Shown here piece by piece: positions 45,298 to 53,378 of a stretch of 64,000 nucleotides of DNA. Position 1 is the first letter of the stretch; each line of letters opens with the position of its first letter. The position numbers and the translations under genes are program-made. Below the pieces are notes generated by a model. That model saw only the letters and a list, made by a program, of their open reading frames with translations, did no database searches and was not told the DNA's origin. This DNA is from CAVPKN01 sp963832835. Lineage in GTDB: Bacteria > Chlamydiota > Chlamydiia > Chlamydiales > JAAKFR01. The DNA is taken from positions 1,054,001 through 1,118,000 of the forward strand of contig CAWHVD010000001.1 of NCBI GenBank assembly GCA_963832835.1, written 5' to 3'.

Positions 45298-45590
45298 CCC
45301 ATAAGCTGCATCAGCCGTCTTACACCTTTGATGTTGACCTGGTAGCCTTGGCGCCTCAGATATGCAGTCATTCTTCTTTTACCATAGACGGGATGCCGTG
45401 TGTATTCCTCATCAATCATGCGCATGAGGTCTAAGTTTGACTGTGTCTCTGTTGCCGGCGCCGTAGTAATAGGTGGAGCGATTGAGCGCCAACAACCCAC
45501 ATTGACGAGTGATCGACAGCAGCTGGTGATGCGGGTTGACCAATCGCCTTTTTTCGTTTGAACTTAATGGTTCAGTTTTTTTTTAAGCCA
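45297..45590 (-). pseudogene. IS3 transposase orfB fragment
   Basis: One frame gives VNPHHQLLSITRQCGLLALN and NRSTYYYG; the other continues LDLMRMIDEEYTRHPVYGKR and GYQVNIKGVRRLMQLMGL. These are the start of an IS3 orfB (HTH_21 region) interrupted by a frameshift near GNRDT. The rve catalytic domain with the DDE residues is missing. It ends at LMGLEAI, where atpD coding sequence takes over in frame. Confidence 0.75.
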
Positions 45591-45845
45591 GTCAACCTCG
45601 ATAGTCAGTTGACCTATCTTTTGATGCAGCTCCGACACTTCTTGATCATGCCCATCCACTGCCGATCTTTTACCCTGTTCAAACAGAGAACCGGCACTGC
45701 TAAGAAGCTCCCGCTTCCACTGGCTGATTTGGCCGGGATGAACCTGGTACTTGGCTGCAATCTCATTCACTGTACGATCATTCATGACAGCTTCTAATGC
45801 TACTTTTGCTTTGAAAGTTGCATCATGTTTACGTCTTTTTTTCAT
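45564..45845 (-). CDS. IS3 family transposase OrfA
   Basis: A 93-residue OrfA: basic N-terminus (MKKRRKHDATFKAKVALEAV), helix-turn-helix (NEIAAKYQVHPGQISQWKRE), and a C-terminal leucine-zipper (LHQKIGQLTIEVDWLKKKL) used to dimerise with OrfAB. With its OrfB partner truncated the element cannot move by itself. Confidence 0.85.
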   Translation of the reverse strand: MKKRRKHDATFKAKVALEAVMNDRTVNEIAAKYQVHPGQISQWKRELLSSAGSLFEQGKRSAVDGHDQEVSELHQKIGQLTIEVDWLKKKLNH

Positions 45846-45938
45846 GCTTAAACCTCTAAAATTAAGTATATTCCAGCAGGTTGGCCTAACTTAGACATCT
45901 GTCCAGTTTTTGGGGACCACTATACTCACCGCAAGGAC

Positions 45939-45970
45939 ACGATGGTATGTATATCTCTACTATCAAGTAG
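45939..45970 (+). pseudogene. Remnant of a second cyclase 3' end
   Basis: The codons reading HDGMYISTIK then stop match the end of the cyclase at 42120 (WDGVYISTIK). Only about ten codons remain, directly beside the IS3 left end, which suggests a duplicated cyclase tail cut by the insertion. Confidence 0.5.
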
Positions 45971-46002
45971 CCGCTGTCACTTCAAAAGGAGCGAAGCTCA
46001 GA

Positions 46003-46380
46003 TCACTGTATTGCCTCAGCAGCAAGAGACGTATCGGTATGATAATGCGATCGGCGTGCTAACAAAATTTCTTCAATATAAGAATTTAAGCTTTTGTTTT
46101 GATTAGCAGCCTCAAAAGCTATCTGTTTGTGAAGCTCCGGAGTGATACGTAGATTAAACTTACCAGAATAAGGCTTTTCTGGATTGTCACCCTGTTCTCT
46201 ACAAAATTCAAGATAATCATCCAAGGAACCTTTAAAAGACGCTTCCAATTCCTGCAGCGTATTACCCTCATAAGTGATTGTGTCTCTTAAACCAATTACT
46301 TTTCCATGTAGGACTTTGCTTTCAAAATCCACCTCTATGGTGCCTACATATCCCTTATATGGTCCTAAAATTTTACTCAT
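46003..46380 (-). CDS. hicB: HicB-type antitoxin
   Basis: From the ATG at 46380 (MSKILGPYKGYVGTIEVD) this 125-residue protein has a HicB-like RNase H fold half (YEGNTLQELEASFKGSLDDY, LEFCREQG) and a C-terminal Arc-type ribbon-helix-helix region (SGKFNLRITPELHKQIAFEA, NKSLNSYIEEIL). It neutralises HicA and probably represses the operon. GGAGG lies upstream of the ATG, and the start overlaps the hicA stop by four bases (ATGA), so synthesis is coupled. Confidence 0.88.
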   Translation of the reverse strand: MSKILGPYKGYVGTIEVDFESKVLHGKVIGLRDTITYEGNTLQELEASFKGSLDDYLEFCREQGDNPEKPYSGKFNLRITPELHKQIAFEAANQNKSLNSYIEEILLARRSHYHTDTSLAAEAIQ

Positions 46381-46604
46381 ACACAACCTGCCTCCTGTAA
46401 AAAATGACGAATAGCCTCTACGGCATATTTTTTAATATTCGGATTTGGGTGCGGTCTGTGAAAAACAGCTTTTACATTATTTATTTTCACTCGTATCCGA
46501 GACCCATTCCCTTCTTTTAATTCTGCGCCAAGTGCTTTAAAAAGAGACTCGACCTCCGTCCATTCAATATCACTGCGAAGCGATTCTAAATCAAAATCTT
46601 GCAT
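46377..46604 (-). CDS. hicA: HicA-type mRNA interferase toxin
   Basis: The ATG at 46604 gives 75 residues, the normal HicA size, and follows a ribosome site (GAGAGGG). The double-stranded RNA-binding-like fold features are SDIEWTEVESLFKALGAELK, GSRIRVKINN and the catalytic-His region AVFHRPHPNP. It cleaves mRNA during translation. The frame stays open for 24 codons further upstream, but those codons (MTDLDNRFEAHIF) come from a MITE A remnant. Confidence 0.88.
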   Translation of the reverse strand: MQDFDLESLRSDIEWTEVESLFKALGAELKEGNGSRIRVKINNVKAVFHRPHPNPNIKKYAVEAIRHFLQEAGCV

Positions 46605-46635
46605 CACTTTACCCTCTCGAACCGCCGTTTCTAGG

Positions 46636-46720
46636 TTAAAAATATGAGCTTCGAAACGATTGTCCAAATCTGTCACGCCATCCAGTCTAAATTTGTAGTG
46701 TTATTTCTACGGATTGGTAT
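46636..46720. repeat. MITE A, degenerate half
   Basis: TTCGAAACGATTGTCCAAAT, then TCTGTCACGCCATCCAGT and a worn end GGATTGGTAT match the right half of family A with many changes. It lies just upstream of hicA and may contain or replace its promoter. Confidence 0.6.
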
Positions 46721-46759
46721 AACCCGCCCTTAAACGAGCGGGATTGCCGCAATGTAGGT

Positions 46760-47011
46760 TCAAGGGGATCCAAGAGAATCGGCAAGGAGGTAGATTTCGT
46801 TGTGAGCGCATTCGAAGATGCCGCCGGAGATGAGATAGGTGTGTTGGGTTTGGTCGGGAGTGGTGAAGGAGAGAGTTCCAGAGCGTAGTGTGGTAACCAG
46901 CGGAGCGTGTCCTTCCAGGATTTGGAAGTAGCCAAGGGTGCCGGGAGCAGTTAAAGAGGTGATTTCTCCTTCAAAGACGACTGTTTCGGGTGTGGCTAGG
47001 GATAATTTCAT
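46760..47011 (-). CDS. atpC: ATP synthase epsilon subunit
   Basis: The 83-residue product holds only the N-terminal beta-sandwich of epsilon (LSLATPETVVFEGEITSLTA, GTLGYFQILEGHAPLVTTL). The C-terminal helical hairpin that inhibits ATP hydrolysis in many bacteria is missing, as in some other short epsilons. It ends the F1Fo operon. Its ATG overlaps the atpD stop by four bases. A second copy lies at 44916-45167. Confidence 0.9.
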   Translation of the reverse strand: MKLSLATPETVVFEGEITSLTAPGTLGYFQILEGHAPLVTTLRSGTLSFTTPDQTQHTYLISGGIFECAHNEIYLLADSLGSP

Positions 47012-48396
47012 GCAGCAGGTACCTGGATGTCTTCGAGAGATCCTACCATATAGAAAGCTTGCTCAGGTACTGAGTCTAGCTGACCTTCGATGAGCATCTT
47101 GAAACCTTGGATGGTGTCTTGCAGCTTCACATATTTACCGGGGCGTCCGGTGAAAGCTTCAGCGACGAAAAAGGGCTGAGAAAGGAATTTTTGGATTTTG
47201 CGGGCGCGTGAGACGATTTGTTGATCCTCCTCAGATAGTTCTTCTATGCCTAAAATCATGATGATGTCACGCAGATCTTTGTAACGCTGCAAGATTTTTT
47301 TGACTTGCATGGCGACATAATAATGTTCTTCTCCCACAATCCGGGGATCTAAAATGCGCGAGGTGGATATCAGAGGGTCGACAGCGGGGTAGATGCCCAG
47401 CTCAGCGATTTGGCGAGAGAGGGCTGTTGCTGCATCGAGGTGAGGAAAAAGGCTTGCGGGAGCTGGATCAGTATAGTCATCAGCAGGGACGTAAATGGCC
47501 TGAACGGATGTGATGGAACCGGTTTGGGTGGAGGTAATGCGTTCTTCAAGGGCACCGATTTCTGTACTTAAAGAGGGTTGGTAACCTACGGCCGAGGGCA
47601 TTCTGCCTAGCAATGCCGACACTTCAGCACCCGCTTGCACGAAACGGAAAATGTTGTCGATGAAGACGAGCATGTCTCTGTGTTCTTGATCCCGAAAATA
47701 TTCGGCCATGGTTAGCCCAGCGAGTCCTACACGCAGGCGTGCCCCCGGGGGCTCGTTCATCTGACCGAAGACCAAACTGGTTTTTGCAAGAACGCCCGAC
47801 TCTTTCATCTCCAGCCACAAATCGTTCCCTTCGCGTGTACGCTCACCCACACCACAGAAGACCGAATACCCGCCATGCTGGACGGCGATGTTCCTGATGA
47901 GCTCCATGACGATGACGGATTTGCCAACGCCTGCTCCTCCAAACAGACCTACTTTACCTCCTTTGGGATAGGGTTGGAGTAGGTCGATGACTTTGATACC
48001 TGTCTCAAAAATCGCTGTACGGGGATTTTGGTCTTTAAATGGTGGAGGGGGCTGATGAATCGACCAGCGTGGAACCTCTGGATCTATAGGCCCCAGCTCA
48101 TCGATAGGCTCGCCGAGCACGTTGAAAATTCTACCTAATGTGGAAGGTCCAACAGGAACTTTTATAGGCGCTCCGGTATCGATAGCTTCCATGCCTCGGA
48201 CAAGGCCTTCAGTGGAAGAGAGGGCGATGCAGCGCACTGTATTTTCGCCGATCTGCATGGAAGTTTCTGCTGTCAGATGGATTCCACGCTCACTATCTGT
48301 GATGGTGATGGCATTCAACAGATCGGGGAGTGATCCTTCTGGAAATTCGATATCCAAGATAGGTCCGATGATTTGTTTGATTTTTCCTTTTGCCAT
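47008..48396 (-). CDS. atpD: ATP synthase beta subunit
   Basis: The 462-residue catalytic subunit of F1. The P-loop is GLFGGAGVGKSVIVMEL. Other catalytic features are GVGERTREGNDLWLEM (the Glu that activates water), the Walker B region DMLVFIDNIFRFVQAG, and the EELSEEDQQIV segment corresponding to DELSEED. It makes ATP at the inner face of the inner membrane. Starts one base after the atpG stop. Confidence 0.97.
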   Translation of the reverse strand: MAKGKIKQIIGPILDIEFPEGSLPDLLNAITITDSERGIHLTAETSMQIGENTVRCIALSSTEGLVRGMEAIDTGAPIKVPVGPSTLGRIFNVLGEPIDELGPIDPEVPRWSIHQPPPPFKDQNPRTAIFETGIKVIDLLQPYPKGGKVGLFGGAGVGKSVIVMELIRNIAVQHGGYSVFCGVGERTREGNDLWLEMKESGVLAKTSLVFGQMNEPPGARLRVGLAGLTMAEYFRDQEHRDMLVFIDNIFRFVQAGAEVSALLGRMPSAVGYQPSLSTEIGALEERITSTQTGSITSVQAIYVPADDYTDPAPASLFPHLDAATALSRQIAELGIYPAVDPLISTSRILDPRIVGEEHYYVAMQVKKILQRYKDLRDIIMILGIEELSEEDQQIVSRARKIQKFLSQPFFVAEAFTGRPGKYVKLQDTIQGFKMLIEGQLDSVPEQAFYMVGSLEDIQVPAA

Positions 48397-48397
48397 A

Positions 48398-49351
48398 TTA
48401 ACCTTGAGTTATTTCGAGTAGTTCACGTGTGATATTACTTTGACGCACTTTATTGCGCTCTAGAGTGAGATTTTCGTGCATCTCCTCCGCGTTTTTAGAA
48501 GCCGCTTTCATCGCAAAAATACGGGCTGCAAGCTCCGAGGCATGAGCTTGGTCCAGCATGGTCTCGATCTGCGTGGCACAATACCGTGTTAAAATCTGCT
48601 CGTAGATTTCATCCAGATCGGGCTCTAAAATGTAATTTACGGGTTTTGGGTTTTTGTGAGCGTCCGGTTTTCCGATGGGAAGAAATTTTTCCACAACAAC
48701 CTCACGTCGCATGAGATTGTGAAATTGGGTATAGACAAGCCAGATTTCATCCAACTCCTCTTGTAAAAAGTTTTGGAGAAGATGGTCTGTAAACTCCTTG
48801 ACTTGCAAAAAATTGGTTTTCCCACTCCAGCCGGTCCACTGGCGGCGGATCTTCCATTGTTGTCTTTGGTAGTACTGGACAGCTTTGCGTCCTACCAAAA
48901 TCAGTTCCATACCCGGTTTTAAAAATGCGTCAGCAGCGGCAAAAACACGGGTATTGTAAGCACCACACAGGCCGCGGTCAGAAGCTGCTATGACTACACC
49001 AATTTTTAGCAACTGTTCAGGTACTCTATCTTTTTGGTTGATAGCCTCTTTGTGGTGACTATCCACTCCCATCTTGGCAAACTGGTCTTTTCTTAAAGAT
49101 TCTGCTGGCTCGTGAATAGTCACAATTTTTTTTCCTACCCTCTTTTCGAAAAGAGGATGCTTGTAATCGAGGGAGGACTCTTCTAATCTTTCCAGGATAC
49201 CACGTAGTTTGGCGACATAAAATTGGGCTTTTCGAGCTCTATCTTGGGCTTTACGCAAGCGAGCAGAGGCAACCATCTCCATGCTTGTCGTGATTTTTTT
49301 GATATTATCAACCGCTTTGAGACGGCTACGGATATTATTGAGAGCTACCAT
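48398..49351 (-). CDS. atpG: ATP synthase gamma subunit with an in-frame repeat-derived insert
   Basis: The central shaft of F1. The N-terminal helix (NNIRSRLKAVDNIKKITTSM, EMVASARLRKA) and C-terminal helix (NAEEMHENLTLERNKVRQSN) are standard, as is VVIAASDRGLCGAYN. At 317 residues it is about 30 longer than usual. Residues about 76-115 (from IVTIHEPAESLRK to VPEQLLK) are encoded by repeat element B, lying in frame just before the Rossmann-like domain. The matching intergenic copy would bring a TAG stop at its end; here those codons read GAA CAG, so the frame has been kept open. The gene is in a full operon and is presumably functional. Confidence 0.93.
   Translation of the reverse strand: MVALNNIRSRLKAVDNIKKITTSMEMVASARLRKAQDRARKAQFYVAKLRGILERLEESSLDYKHPLFEKRVGKKIVTIHEPAESLRKDQFAKMGVDSHHKEAINQKDRVPEQLLKIGVVIAASDRGLCGAYNTRVFAAADAFLKPGMELILVGRKAVQYYQRQQWKIRRQWTGWSGKTNFLQVKEFTDHLLQNFLQEELDEIWLVYTQFHNLMRREVVVEKFLPIGKPDAHKNPKPVNYILEPDLDEIYEQILTRYCATQIETMLDQAHASELAARIFAMKAASKNAEEMHENLTLERNKVRQSNITRELLEITQG
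49007..49125. repeat. Element B, in-frame copy inside atpG
   Basis: Aligns along its length to the copies at 27519-27637 and 51880-51996 (shared TGTGGTGACTATCCACTCCC, TTCTGCTGGCT, GTGAATAGTCACA). Read on the minus strand it encodes about 40 residues with no stop. Confidence 0.85.
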
Positions 49352-50855
49352 TGATAAATTCTTGTTTGAATGCTGAGGCCGCTTCTTCTAAATCTTGGGC
49401 TATTTTTTTATCTAATTCGTTTTTGGTCAAGATGTCCTGTGCTATGTGAGGATGGTGAGCATCCATAAAGGTGTAAAAACCCTTTTCAAAGGCCGCAATC
49501 GATTCCAAAGGAATATCATCGACAAAGCCTTTAGTGCCGATGTAGATGATCATCACTTGCTTTTCCATAGGTAAAGGAGCGAAACGATCTTGATTCAATA
49601 GGGCGCGCACGCGCTCTCCGCGTACAATTTGGGCTAGAGTTGCTTCATCGAGCTCTGAACGGAACTGAGCAAAAGCCGAAAGTTCCAAAAACTGTGCCAA
49701 ATCGAGCCTTAAGCTGCCGGCGACTTGCTTCATGGCCTTCGGTTGAGCCTTGCCTCCCACACGCGAGACCGAGACTCCCACGTTGATTGCGGGACGAATG
49801 CCGGCGTGGAAAAGATCGGCCTCTAGGAAAATCTGTCCATCTGTGATCGAAATCACATTAGTGGGAATGTAGGTTGTCAAATCGTTTGCTTGTGTTTCAA
49901 TCACTGGCAGGGATGTCAAAGAACCGCCACCGCGTGCTTGGCTCATTTTCGCTGATCTTTCAAGGAGCCGCGAGTGAAGATAAAAAATATCGCCAGGATA
50001 GGCCTCACGTCCTGCAGGTCGTCTGAGAAGCAAGGAGAGTTGGCGGTAGCTCACAGCATGTTTTGTTAAATCGTCATAAAAGCAAATGGCGTGCTTGCCA
50101 TTGTGCATATAATATTCGCCCATGGCTGTGCCTGCGTAAGGGGCAATGTATTGTAAAGGTGCAGGATCGCAAGCACCGGCAGTCACGATGGTTGTGTGTT
50201 CCATCGCGCCAAAATCTTCCAAGATCTTCACCGTCTGATAAACCGTGGAGGCCTTTTGTCCGATCGCGACATAGATGCAGTGCATGCCACGATTTTTCTG
50301 GTTGATGATGGTGTCTAGGATCAGAGTGGTTTTACCTGTTTGGCGGTCACCAATGATCAGTTCACGCTGGCCGCGCCCAATAGGAATCATAGCGTCGATA
50401 GCTTTGATGCCAGTAGAGACAGGCTCATGTACAGGTTCTCTTTGAACAACATTAGGCGCAGCAGCTTCTAGAGGAAGGAAATGTTTAGTGGAAATAGGCC
50501 CCTTCCCATCCAAAGGCTCTCCCAGGGGATTGACAACACGGCCCAGTAGCTCTTCGCCGACAGGCACTGAAACGATCTTGCCGGTCCGTCTTACAATATC
50601 ATGTTCTTTGATCCCCACATCGGTGCCAAACAAAATGACACCTACGTGATCCATCTCTAAGTTGAGTACCATCCCCAAAGAACCATTGGAAAAGGTAACC
50701 AGTTCTGACATCATCACGTCATCTAGACCAAAAACCCGGGCGATTCCATCGCCGACTTGCAGCACTCTGCCCACGGACTGAAGATGGAAATCTTCTTCGT
50801 ATTTTTCGATTTCCTGCGCAATGACCCAAGAAACTTCTTCAGGCTTAAGTAGCAT
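49335..50855 (-). CDS. atpA: ATP synthase alpha subunit
   Basis: A complete 506-residue alpha subunit, forming the non-catalytic nucleotide sites of the F1 hexamer. P-loop GDRQTGKTTLILDT; other signatures are IPIGRGQRELIIG, YDDLTKHAVSYRQLSLLLRR, PAGREAYPGDIFYLHSRLLE and NVGVSVSRVGGKAQ. It overlaps atpH upstream by 11 bases and atpG downstream by 17, as expected for a tightly packed operon. Confidence 0.97.
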   Translation of the reverse strand: MLLKPEEVSWVIAQEIEKYEEDFHLQSVGRVLQVGDGIARVFGLDDVMMSELVTFSNGSLGMVLNLEMDHVGVILFGTDVGIKEHDIVRRTGKIVSVPVGEELLGRVVNPLGEPLDGKGPISTKHFLPLEAAAPNVVQREPVHEPVSTGIKAIDAMIPIGRGQRELIIGDRQTGKTTLILDTIINQKNRGMHCIYVAIGQKASTVYQTVKILEDFGAMEHTTIVTAGACDPAPLQYIAPYAGTAMGEYYMHNGKHAICFYDDLTKHAVSYRQLSLLLRRPAGREAYPGDIFYLHSRLLERSAKMSQARGGGSLTSLPVIETQANDLTTYIPTNVISITDGQIFLEADLFHAGIRPAINVGVSVSRVGGKAQPKAMKQVAGSLRLDLAQFLELSAFAQFRSELDEATLAQIVRGERVRALLNQDRFAPLPMEKQVMIIYIGTKGFVDDIPLESIAAFEKGFYTFMDAHHPHIAQDILTKNELDKKIAQDLEEAASAFKQEFINGSSQ

Positions 50856-51375
50856 TAATTCCCCTTAATAACTTATTCCTGAGTGCCGCAAGGCGCCCTT
50901 TAAGGCTATAATCCAGAAAGGTATTCCCAACATATAAAATAGCACCACCTATCAATTGTGGATCAACTGTAGTGTGTACAGTAAATATTTTTCCGTATTC
51001 TTTCTCTAAACGGTTCTTGAGCTGACCTTCTATGTCAGCATCTATGGGCTGAGCAGTAACAAGCTGAGCTTCCATTAAGCCCAGTTCTTCTAGGCGCATC
51101 TTATGAAAGTGTAGGGCGATTTTTGCTAGATCTTTTAACCGCTTGCGCTCTATCAATAACATCAAAAATTGTACGAGAAGTGGATTTTGGACACAAGTAT
51201 GCAGAACGCTTCGCTTAGATGGGAGGCTAATCTGAGGATTGTTGAGAAAGGCAGCAAAAGAGGGGGAGTCTTGCATGAGATGAACACATCCTGTGAGCAG
51301 GGCATCTAACTCTTGGCTCGAGTTAATGCCAAAAAGAGCTTTGGTATACCGGTAAAAGGCATCATTATCCTTCAT
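50845..51375 (-). CDS. atpH: ATP synthase delta subunit
   Basis: The 176-residue delta (OSCP) subunit ties the b stalk to the top of F1. It has a helical N-terminal half, and a C-terminal part with KNRLEKEYGKIFTVHTTVDP, IGGAILYVGNTFLDYSLKGR and LAALRNKLL, the usual signature. The start overlaps the atpF stop by four bases. Confidence 0.92.
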   Translation of the reverse strand: MKDNDAFYRYTKALFGINSSQELDALLTGCVHLMQDSPSFAAFLNNPQISLPSKRSVLHTCVQNPLLVQFLMLLIERKRLKDLAKIALHFHKMRLEELGLMEAQLVTAQPIDADIEGQLKNRLEKEYGKIFTVHTTVDPQLIGGAILYVGNTFLDYSLKGRLAALRNKLLRGINAT

Positions 51376-51854
51376 TTGAGCTCAGCTCCTGCTACTAATT
51401 GCTCAACACGTTCCCTATCTTTGGAAGAGTCCAATGTTTCTCCCAGCATTTTTTCTGTTGTTTCTATTACTAAGTTAACCACCTTCTCTTTCAACTGAGC
51501 TTGTACACTCTTCAGCTCTTGGGAGATTTCATCTCTTGTTTTTTCTAAAATAGCTCTAGCTTGATTTTGAGCTTCGTCGTGAATCTCTTGAGCTATTTGT
51601 TCGCCTTTGGCAGAGGCCTCACGTAGTTTCTGTTTTAATAGCTCGTCAATTGAAGCGAGCTGTGCGGTATAGCTCGCAGTCAACTCACTTAATTTGTGCT
51701 TTTGCAGCTCAATCTCCTTAAACCCATCCTCGATCTTCTTACGTCTGGCTTCAAGGGTATTGAGAAAAGGTTTCCACGCAAATTTTTTCATGACCCAAAG
51801 CAGAGCTAGGAATGCGAGGATTTGAGAGAGGACCAGGGCGATTTCCAGTTGCAT
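51372..51854 (-). CDS. atpF: ATP synthase b subunit
   Basis: The 160-residue peripheral stalk subunit has one N-terminal TM helix (IALVLSQILAFLALLWVMKK) and a long charged coiled coil (KLSELTASYTAQLASIDELL, LREASAKGEQIAQEI). The order a-c-b-delta-alpha-gamma-beta-epsilon is the classical one. Between it and atpE lies a 118-base element B. Confidence 0.92.
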   Translation of the reverse strand: MQLEIALVLSQILAFLALLWVMKKFAWKPFLNTLEARRKKIEDGFKEIELQKHKLSELTASYTAQLASIDELLKQKLREASAKGEQIAQEIHDEAQNQARAILEKTRDEISQELKSVQAQLKEKVVNLVIETTEKMLGETLDSSKDRERVEQLVAGAELK

Positions 51855-51879
51855 GGAGATTCCAGATTAGTTGATTTTG

Positions 51880-51996
51880 TAACTATTGAGGTAACCGTTC
51901 TTGTCAATTAACAGCCTCTCTGTGGTGATTACCCACTCCTGCCTTGACAAAGTATGCCTTACTTAGTGTATTTTGGCGGCTCGTGGGTAATTACGC
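51880..51996. repeat. Element B, full copy between atpE and atpF
   Basis: Runs from AACTATTGAGGTAACC to GGCGGCTCGTGGGTAATTAC. The outer TAA on the minus strand is the atpE stop codon. It shares CTGTGGTGATTACCCACTCC with the atpG and 27519 copies. It could form a stem in the operon mRNA. Confidence 0.85.
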
Positions 51997-52245
51997 AATT
52001 TTTTCGAATACCAAAAAGAATACGATCAAAGTATAAATCGTCAATGCTTCAATCAAAGCAGCACCGATGATCATGCTGGTCAGAATCTTTCCAGACGCTT
52101 CGGGCTGTCTTCCAATGGCCTCCATTGCGCTACCTACAGCTCTTCCAAGGCCGATTCCAGAGCCTAATGCGGCCAACCCAATGGCCAGCGGGGCTGAGAG
52201 AGCAAGGACAGGACCTATTGTCAATTGCATTAGAAAAAGGAACAT
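51991..52245 (-). CDS. atpE: ATP synthase c subunit
   Basis: An 84-residue hairpin of two TM helices forming the rotor ring. The Gly-rich first helix (IGLAALGSGIGLGRAVGSAM), the polar loop RQPEA and the ion-carrying Glu in GAALIEALTIYTLIV are clear. The residue after that Glu is Ala, not Ser, and no Gln is found at the Na+-ligand position, favouring proton over sodium coupling (inference). The last codons and stop lie at the edge of element B. Confidence 0.95.
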   Translation of the reverse strand: MFLFLMQLTIGPVLALSAPLAIGLAALGSGIGLGRAVGSAMEAIGRQPEASGKILTSMIIGAALIEALTIYTLIVFFLVFEKIA

Positions 52246-52258
52246 GTGCTATTTCTCC

Positions 52259-53017
52259 TCATTTAGCATGTTTCTTATGTGGAATAGAGAGCAGGATATA
52301 AACCGTACTCAACATCGTGAAAACCAAAGCCTGCATGAAACCGGTCAAAAGGGCAAGAAATACAAACGGAATCTGCAAAGGCACTGTCAAAGGTACAACG
52401 TAAACGATGACCCCCAAAATAGCAAAAACGCCTAGCAAGATGTGTTCCCCTAAGATATTTCCGAAAAGGCGAAGCGCTAAGGTTACCGGACGTGAAATTT
52501 GTGAAAGGAGCTCCAGTGGAGTAATCACAGGAACAAGCAACCAACCGGCTATATCCCGTGGGGAGCCTGCTAAATGGTATAAAAATCCTAAAACACCCAT
52601 GTTTTTGATATTCAGATATTGAACATAGCAAAAAACGCAAATGGCCAAGCCTGCGGTGACGTTTAGGTTCGAAGAGGGGGATTTCATGAGAGGTACCAAC
52701 CCAAACCAATTGAGTGTCAGAACATAAATAAACAGTGTTCCTAAAAAGGGGAGATGCTTGGCCCCTTCCGGGCCCAGAATGCCCATAATCAGATTTTGAA
52801 GCGTCTCTAAGCCCAGTTCAATCACATTCTGTAGTCCACGGGGGATGAGCTCTTTTTTATGCACGCCCCAATAAAAGAAAAGGGTGATACAGGCTCCAAC
52901 CAATAGAGAAAAAAAAAGATCTTCCCAATGGTGTAAAAGGCGTACCCAGTCCTGATCGGGATAATTCTTGTAGAGAAGCTGAATGAAGTTGGGTAGCTCA
53001 GGAATATTTCCACTCAT
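52259..53017 (-). CDS. atpB: ATP synthase a subunit
   Basis: The 252-residue stator channel subunit with five or six TM helices. The essential Arg is in QISRPVTLALRLFGNILGEH, and LTGFMQALVFTMLSTVYI is the last membrane helix. GLVPLMKSPSSNLNVTAGLA is typical too. It passes protons to the c-ring. It follows the AtpI-like gene by four bases. Confidence 0.95.
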   Translation of the reverse strand: MSGNIPELPNFIQLLYKNYPDQDWVRLLHHWEDLFFSLLVGACITLFFYWGVHKKELIPRGLQNVIELGLETLQNLIMGILGPEGAKHLPFLGTLFIYVLTLNWFGLVPLMKSPSSNLNVTAGLAICVFCYVQYLNIKNMGVLGFLYHLAGSPRDIAGWLLVPVITPLELLSQISRPVTLALRLFGNILGEHILLGVFAILGVIVYVVPLTVPLQIPFVFLALLTGFMQALVFTMLSTVYILLSIPHKKHAK

Positions 53018-53021
53018 CGCG

Positions 53022-53378
53022 TCAGGCTCTTTTGAGTAATGTTACTTTACATGCCCGAAGGGCCATCATCACAAAGAGGAGTGAGAAACCGATAAAGAGA
53101 TAAGTAGGTGAAAGAGTTGGCACTTTGAGTAGCACGTACCCGCCCAGATACAATATAGGACATTTCAGCAAGCCCAGCAGACAGATCTGAAGGTATTCTT
53201 TTTTGCTAGTAGCCATCATTTTGAGAACAAGGTGCTTCAAAATGAAAAGATTGGCCGATCCCCATAATGCTCCAACAAAAATCGCCCTGCCCTCATTGCC
53301 ACAAAAGATACCTAAAGGGGCAGCAATGATAAGCGTACCTAGGATCACACGATCGATAAAATTAGATTTCACTGCCAT
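53022..53378 (-). CDS. AtpI/AtpR-like ATP synthase accessory membrane protein
   Basis: 118 residues with four hydrophobic segments (RVILGTLIIAAPLGIF, GALWGSANLFILKHLV, LLGLLKCPILYLGGYVLL, YLFIGFSLLFVMMAL). Size, position just before atpB and TM layout match the ATP synthase I-type proteins that assist c-ring assembly. The match is mostly positional. It overlaps the AtpZ-like gene by 17 bases. Confidence 0.65.
   Translation of the reverse strand: MAVKSNFIDRVILGTLIIAAPLGIFCGNEGRAIFVGALWGSANLFILKHLVLKMMATSKKEYLQICLLGLLKCPILYLGGYVLLKVPTLSPTYLFIGFSLLFVMMALRACKVTLLKRA

Larger units (their letters stand above)
45297..45918 (-). mobile_element. Truncated IS3-family insertion sequence
   Basis: The left end is intact: on the minus strand it reads TGGTCCCCAAAAACTGGACA from 45918. 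orfA is complete; orfB is frameshifted and cut off at the junction with atpD sequence at about 45297. The right end is missing. Confidence 0.8.

Noticed and set aside
51991..52245. Sodium-dependent ATP synthase, suggested by the nearby NhaD antiporter.
   Set aside because: The c subunit has EA after the ion-binding Glu and lacks the Gln ligand typical of Na+ rings.
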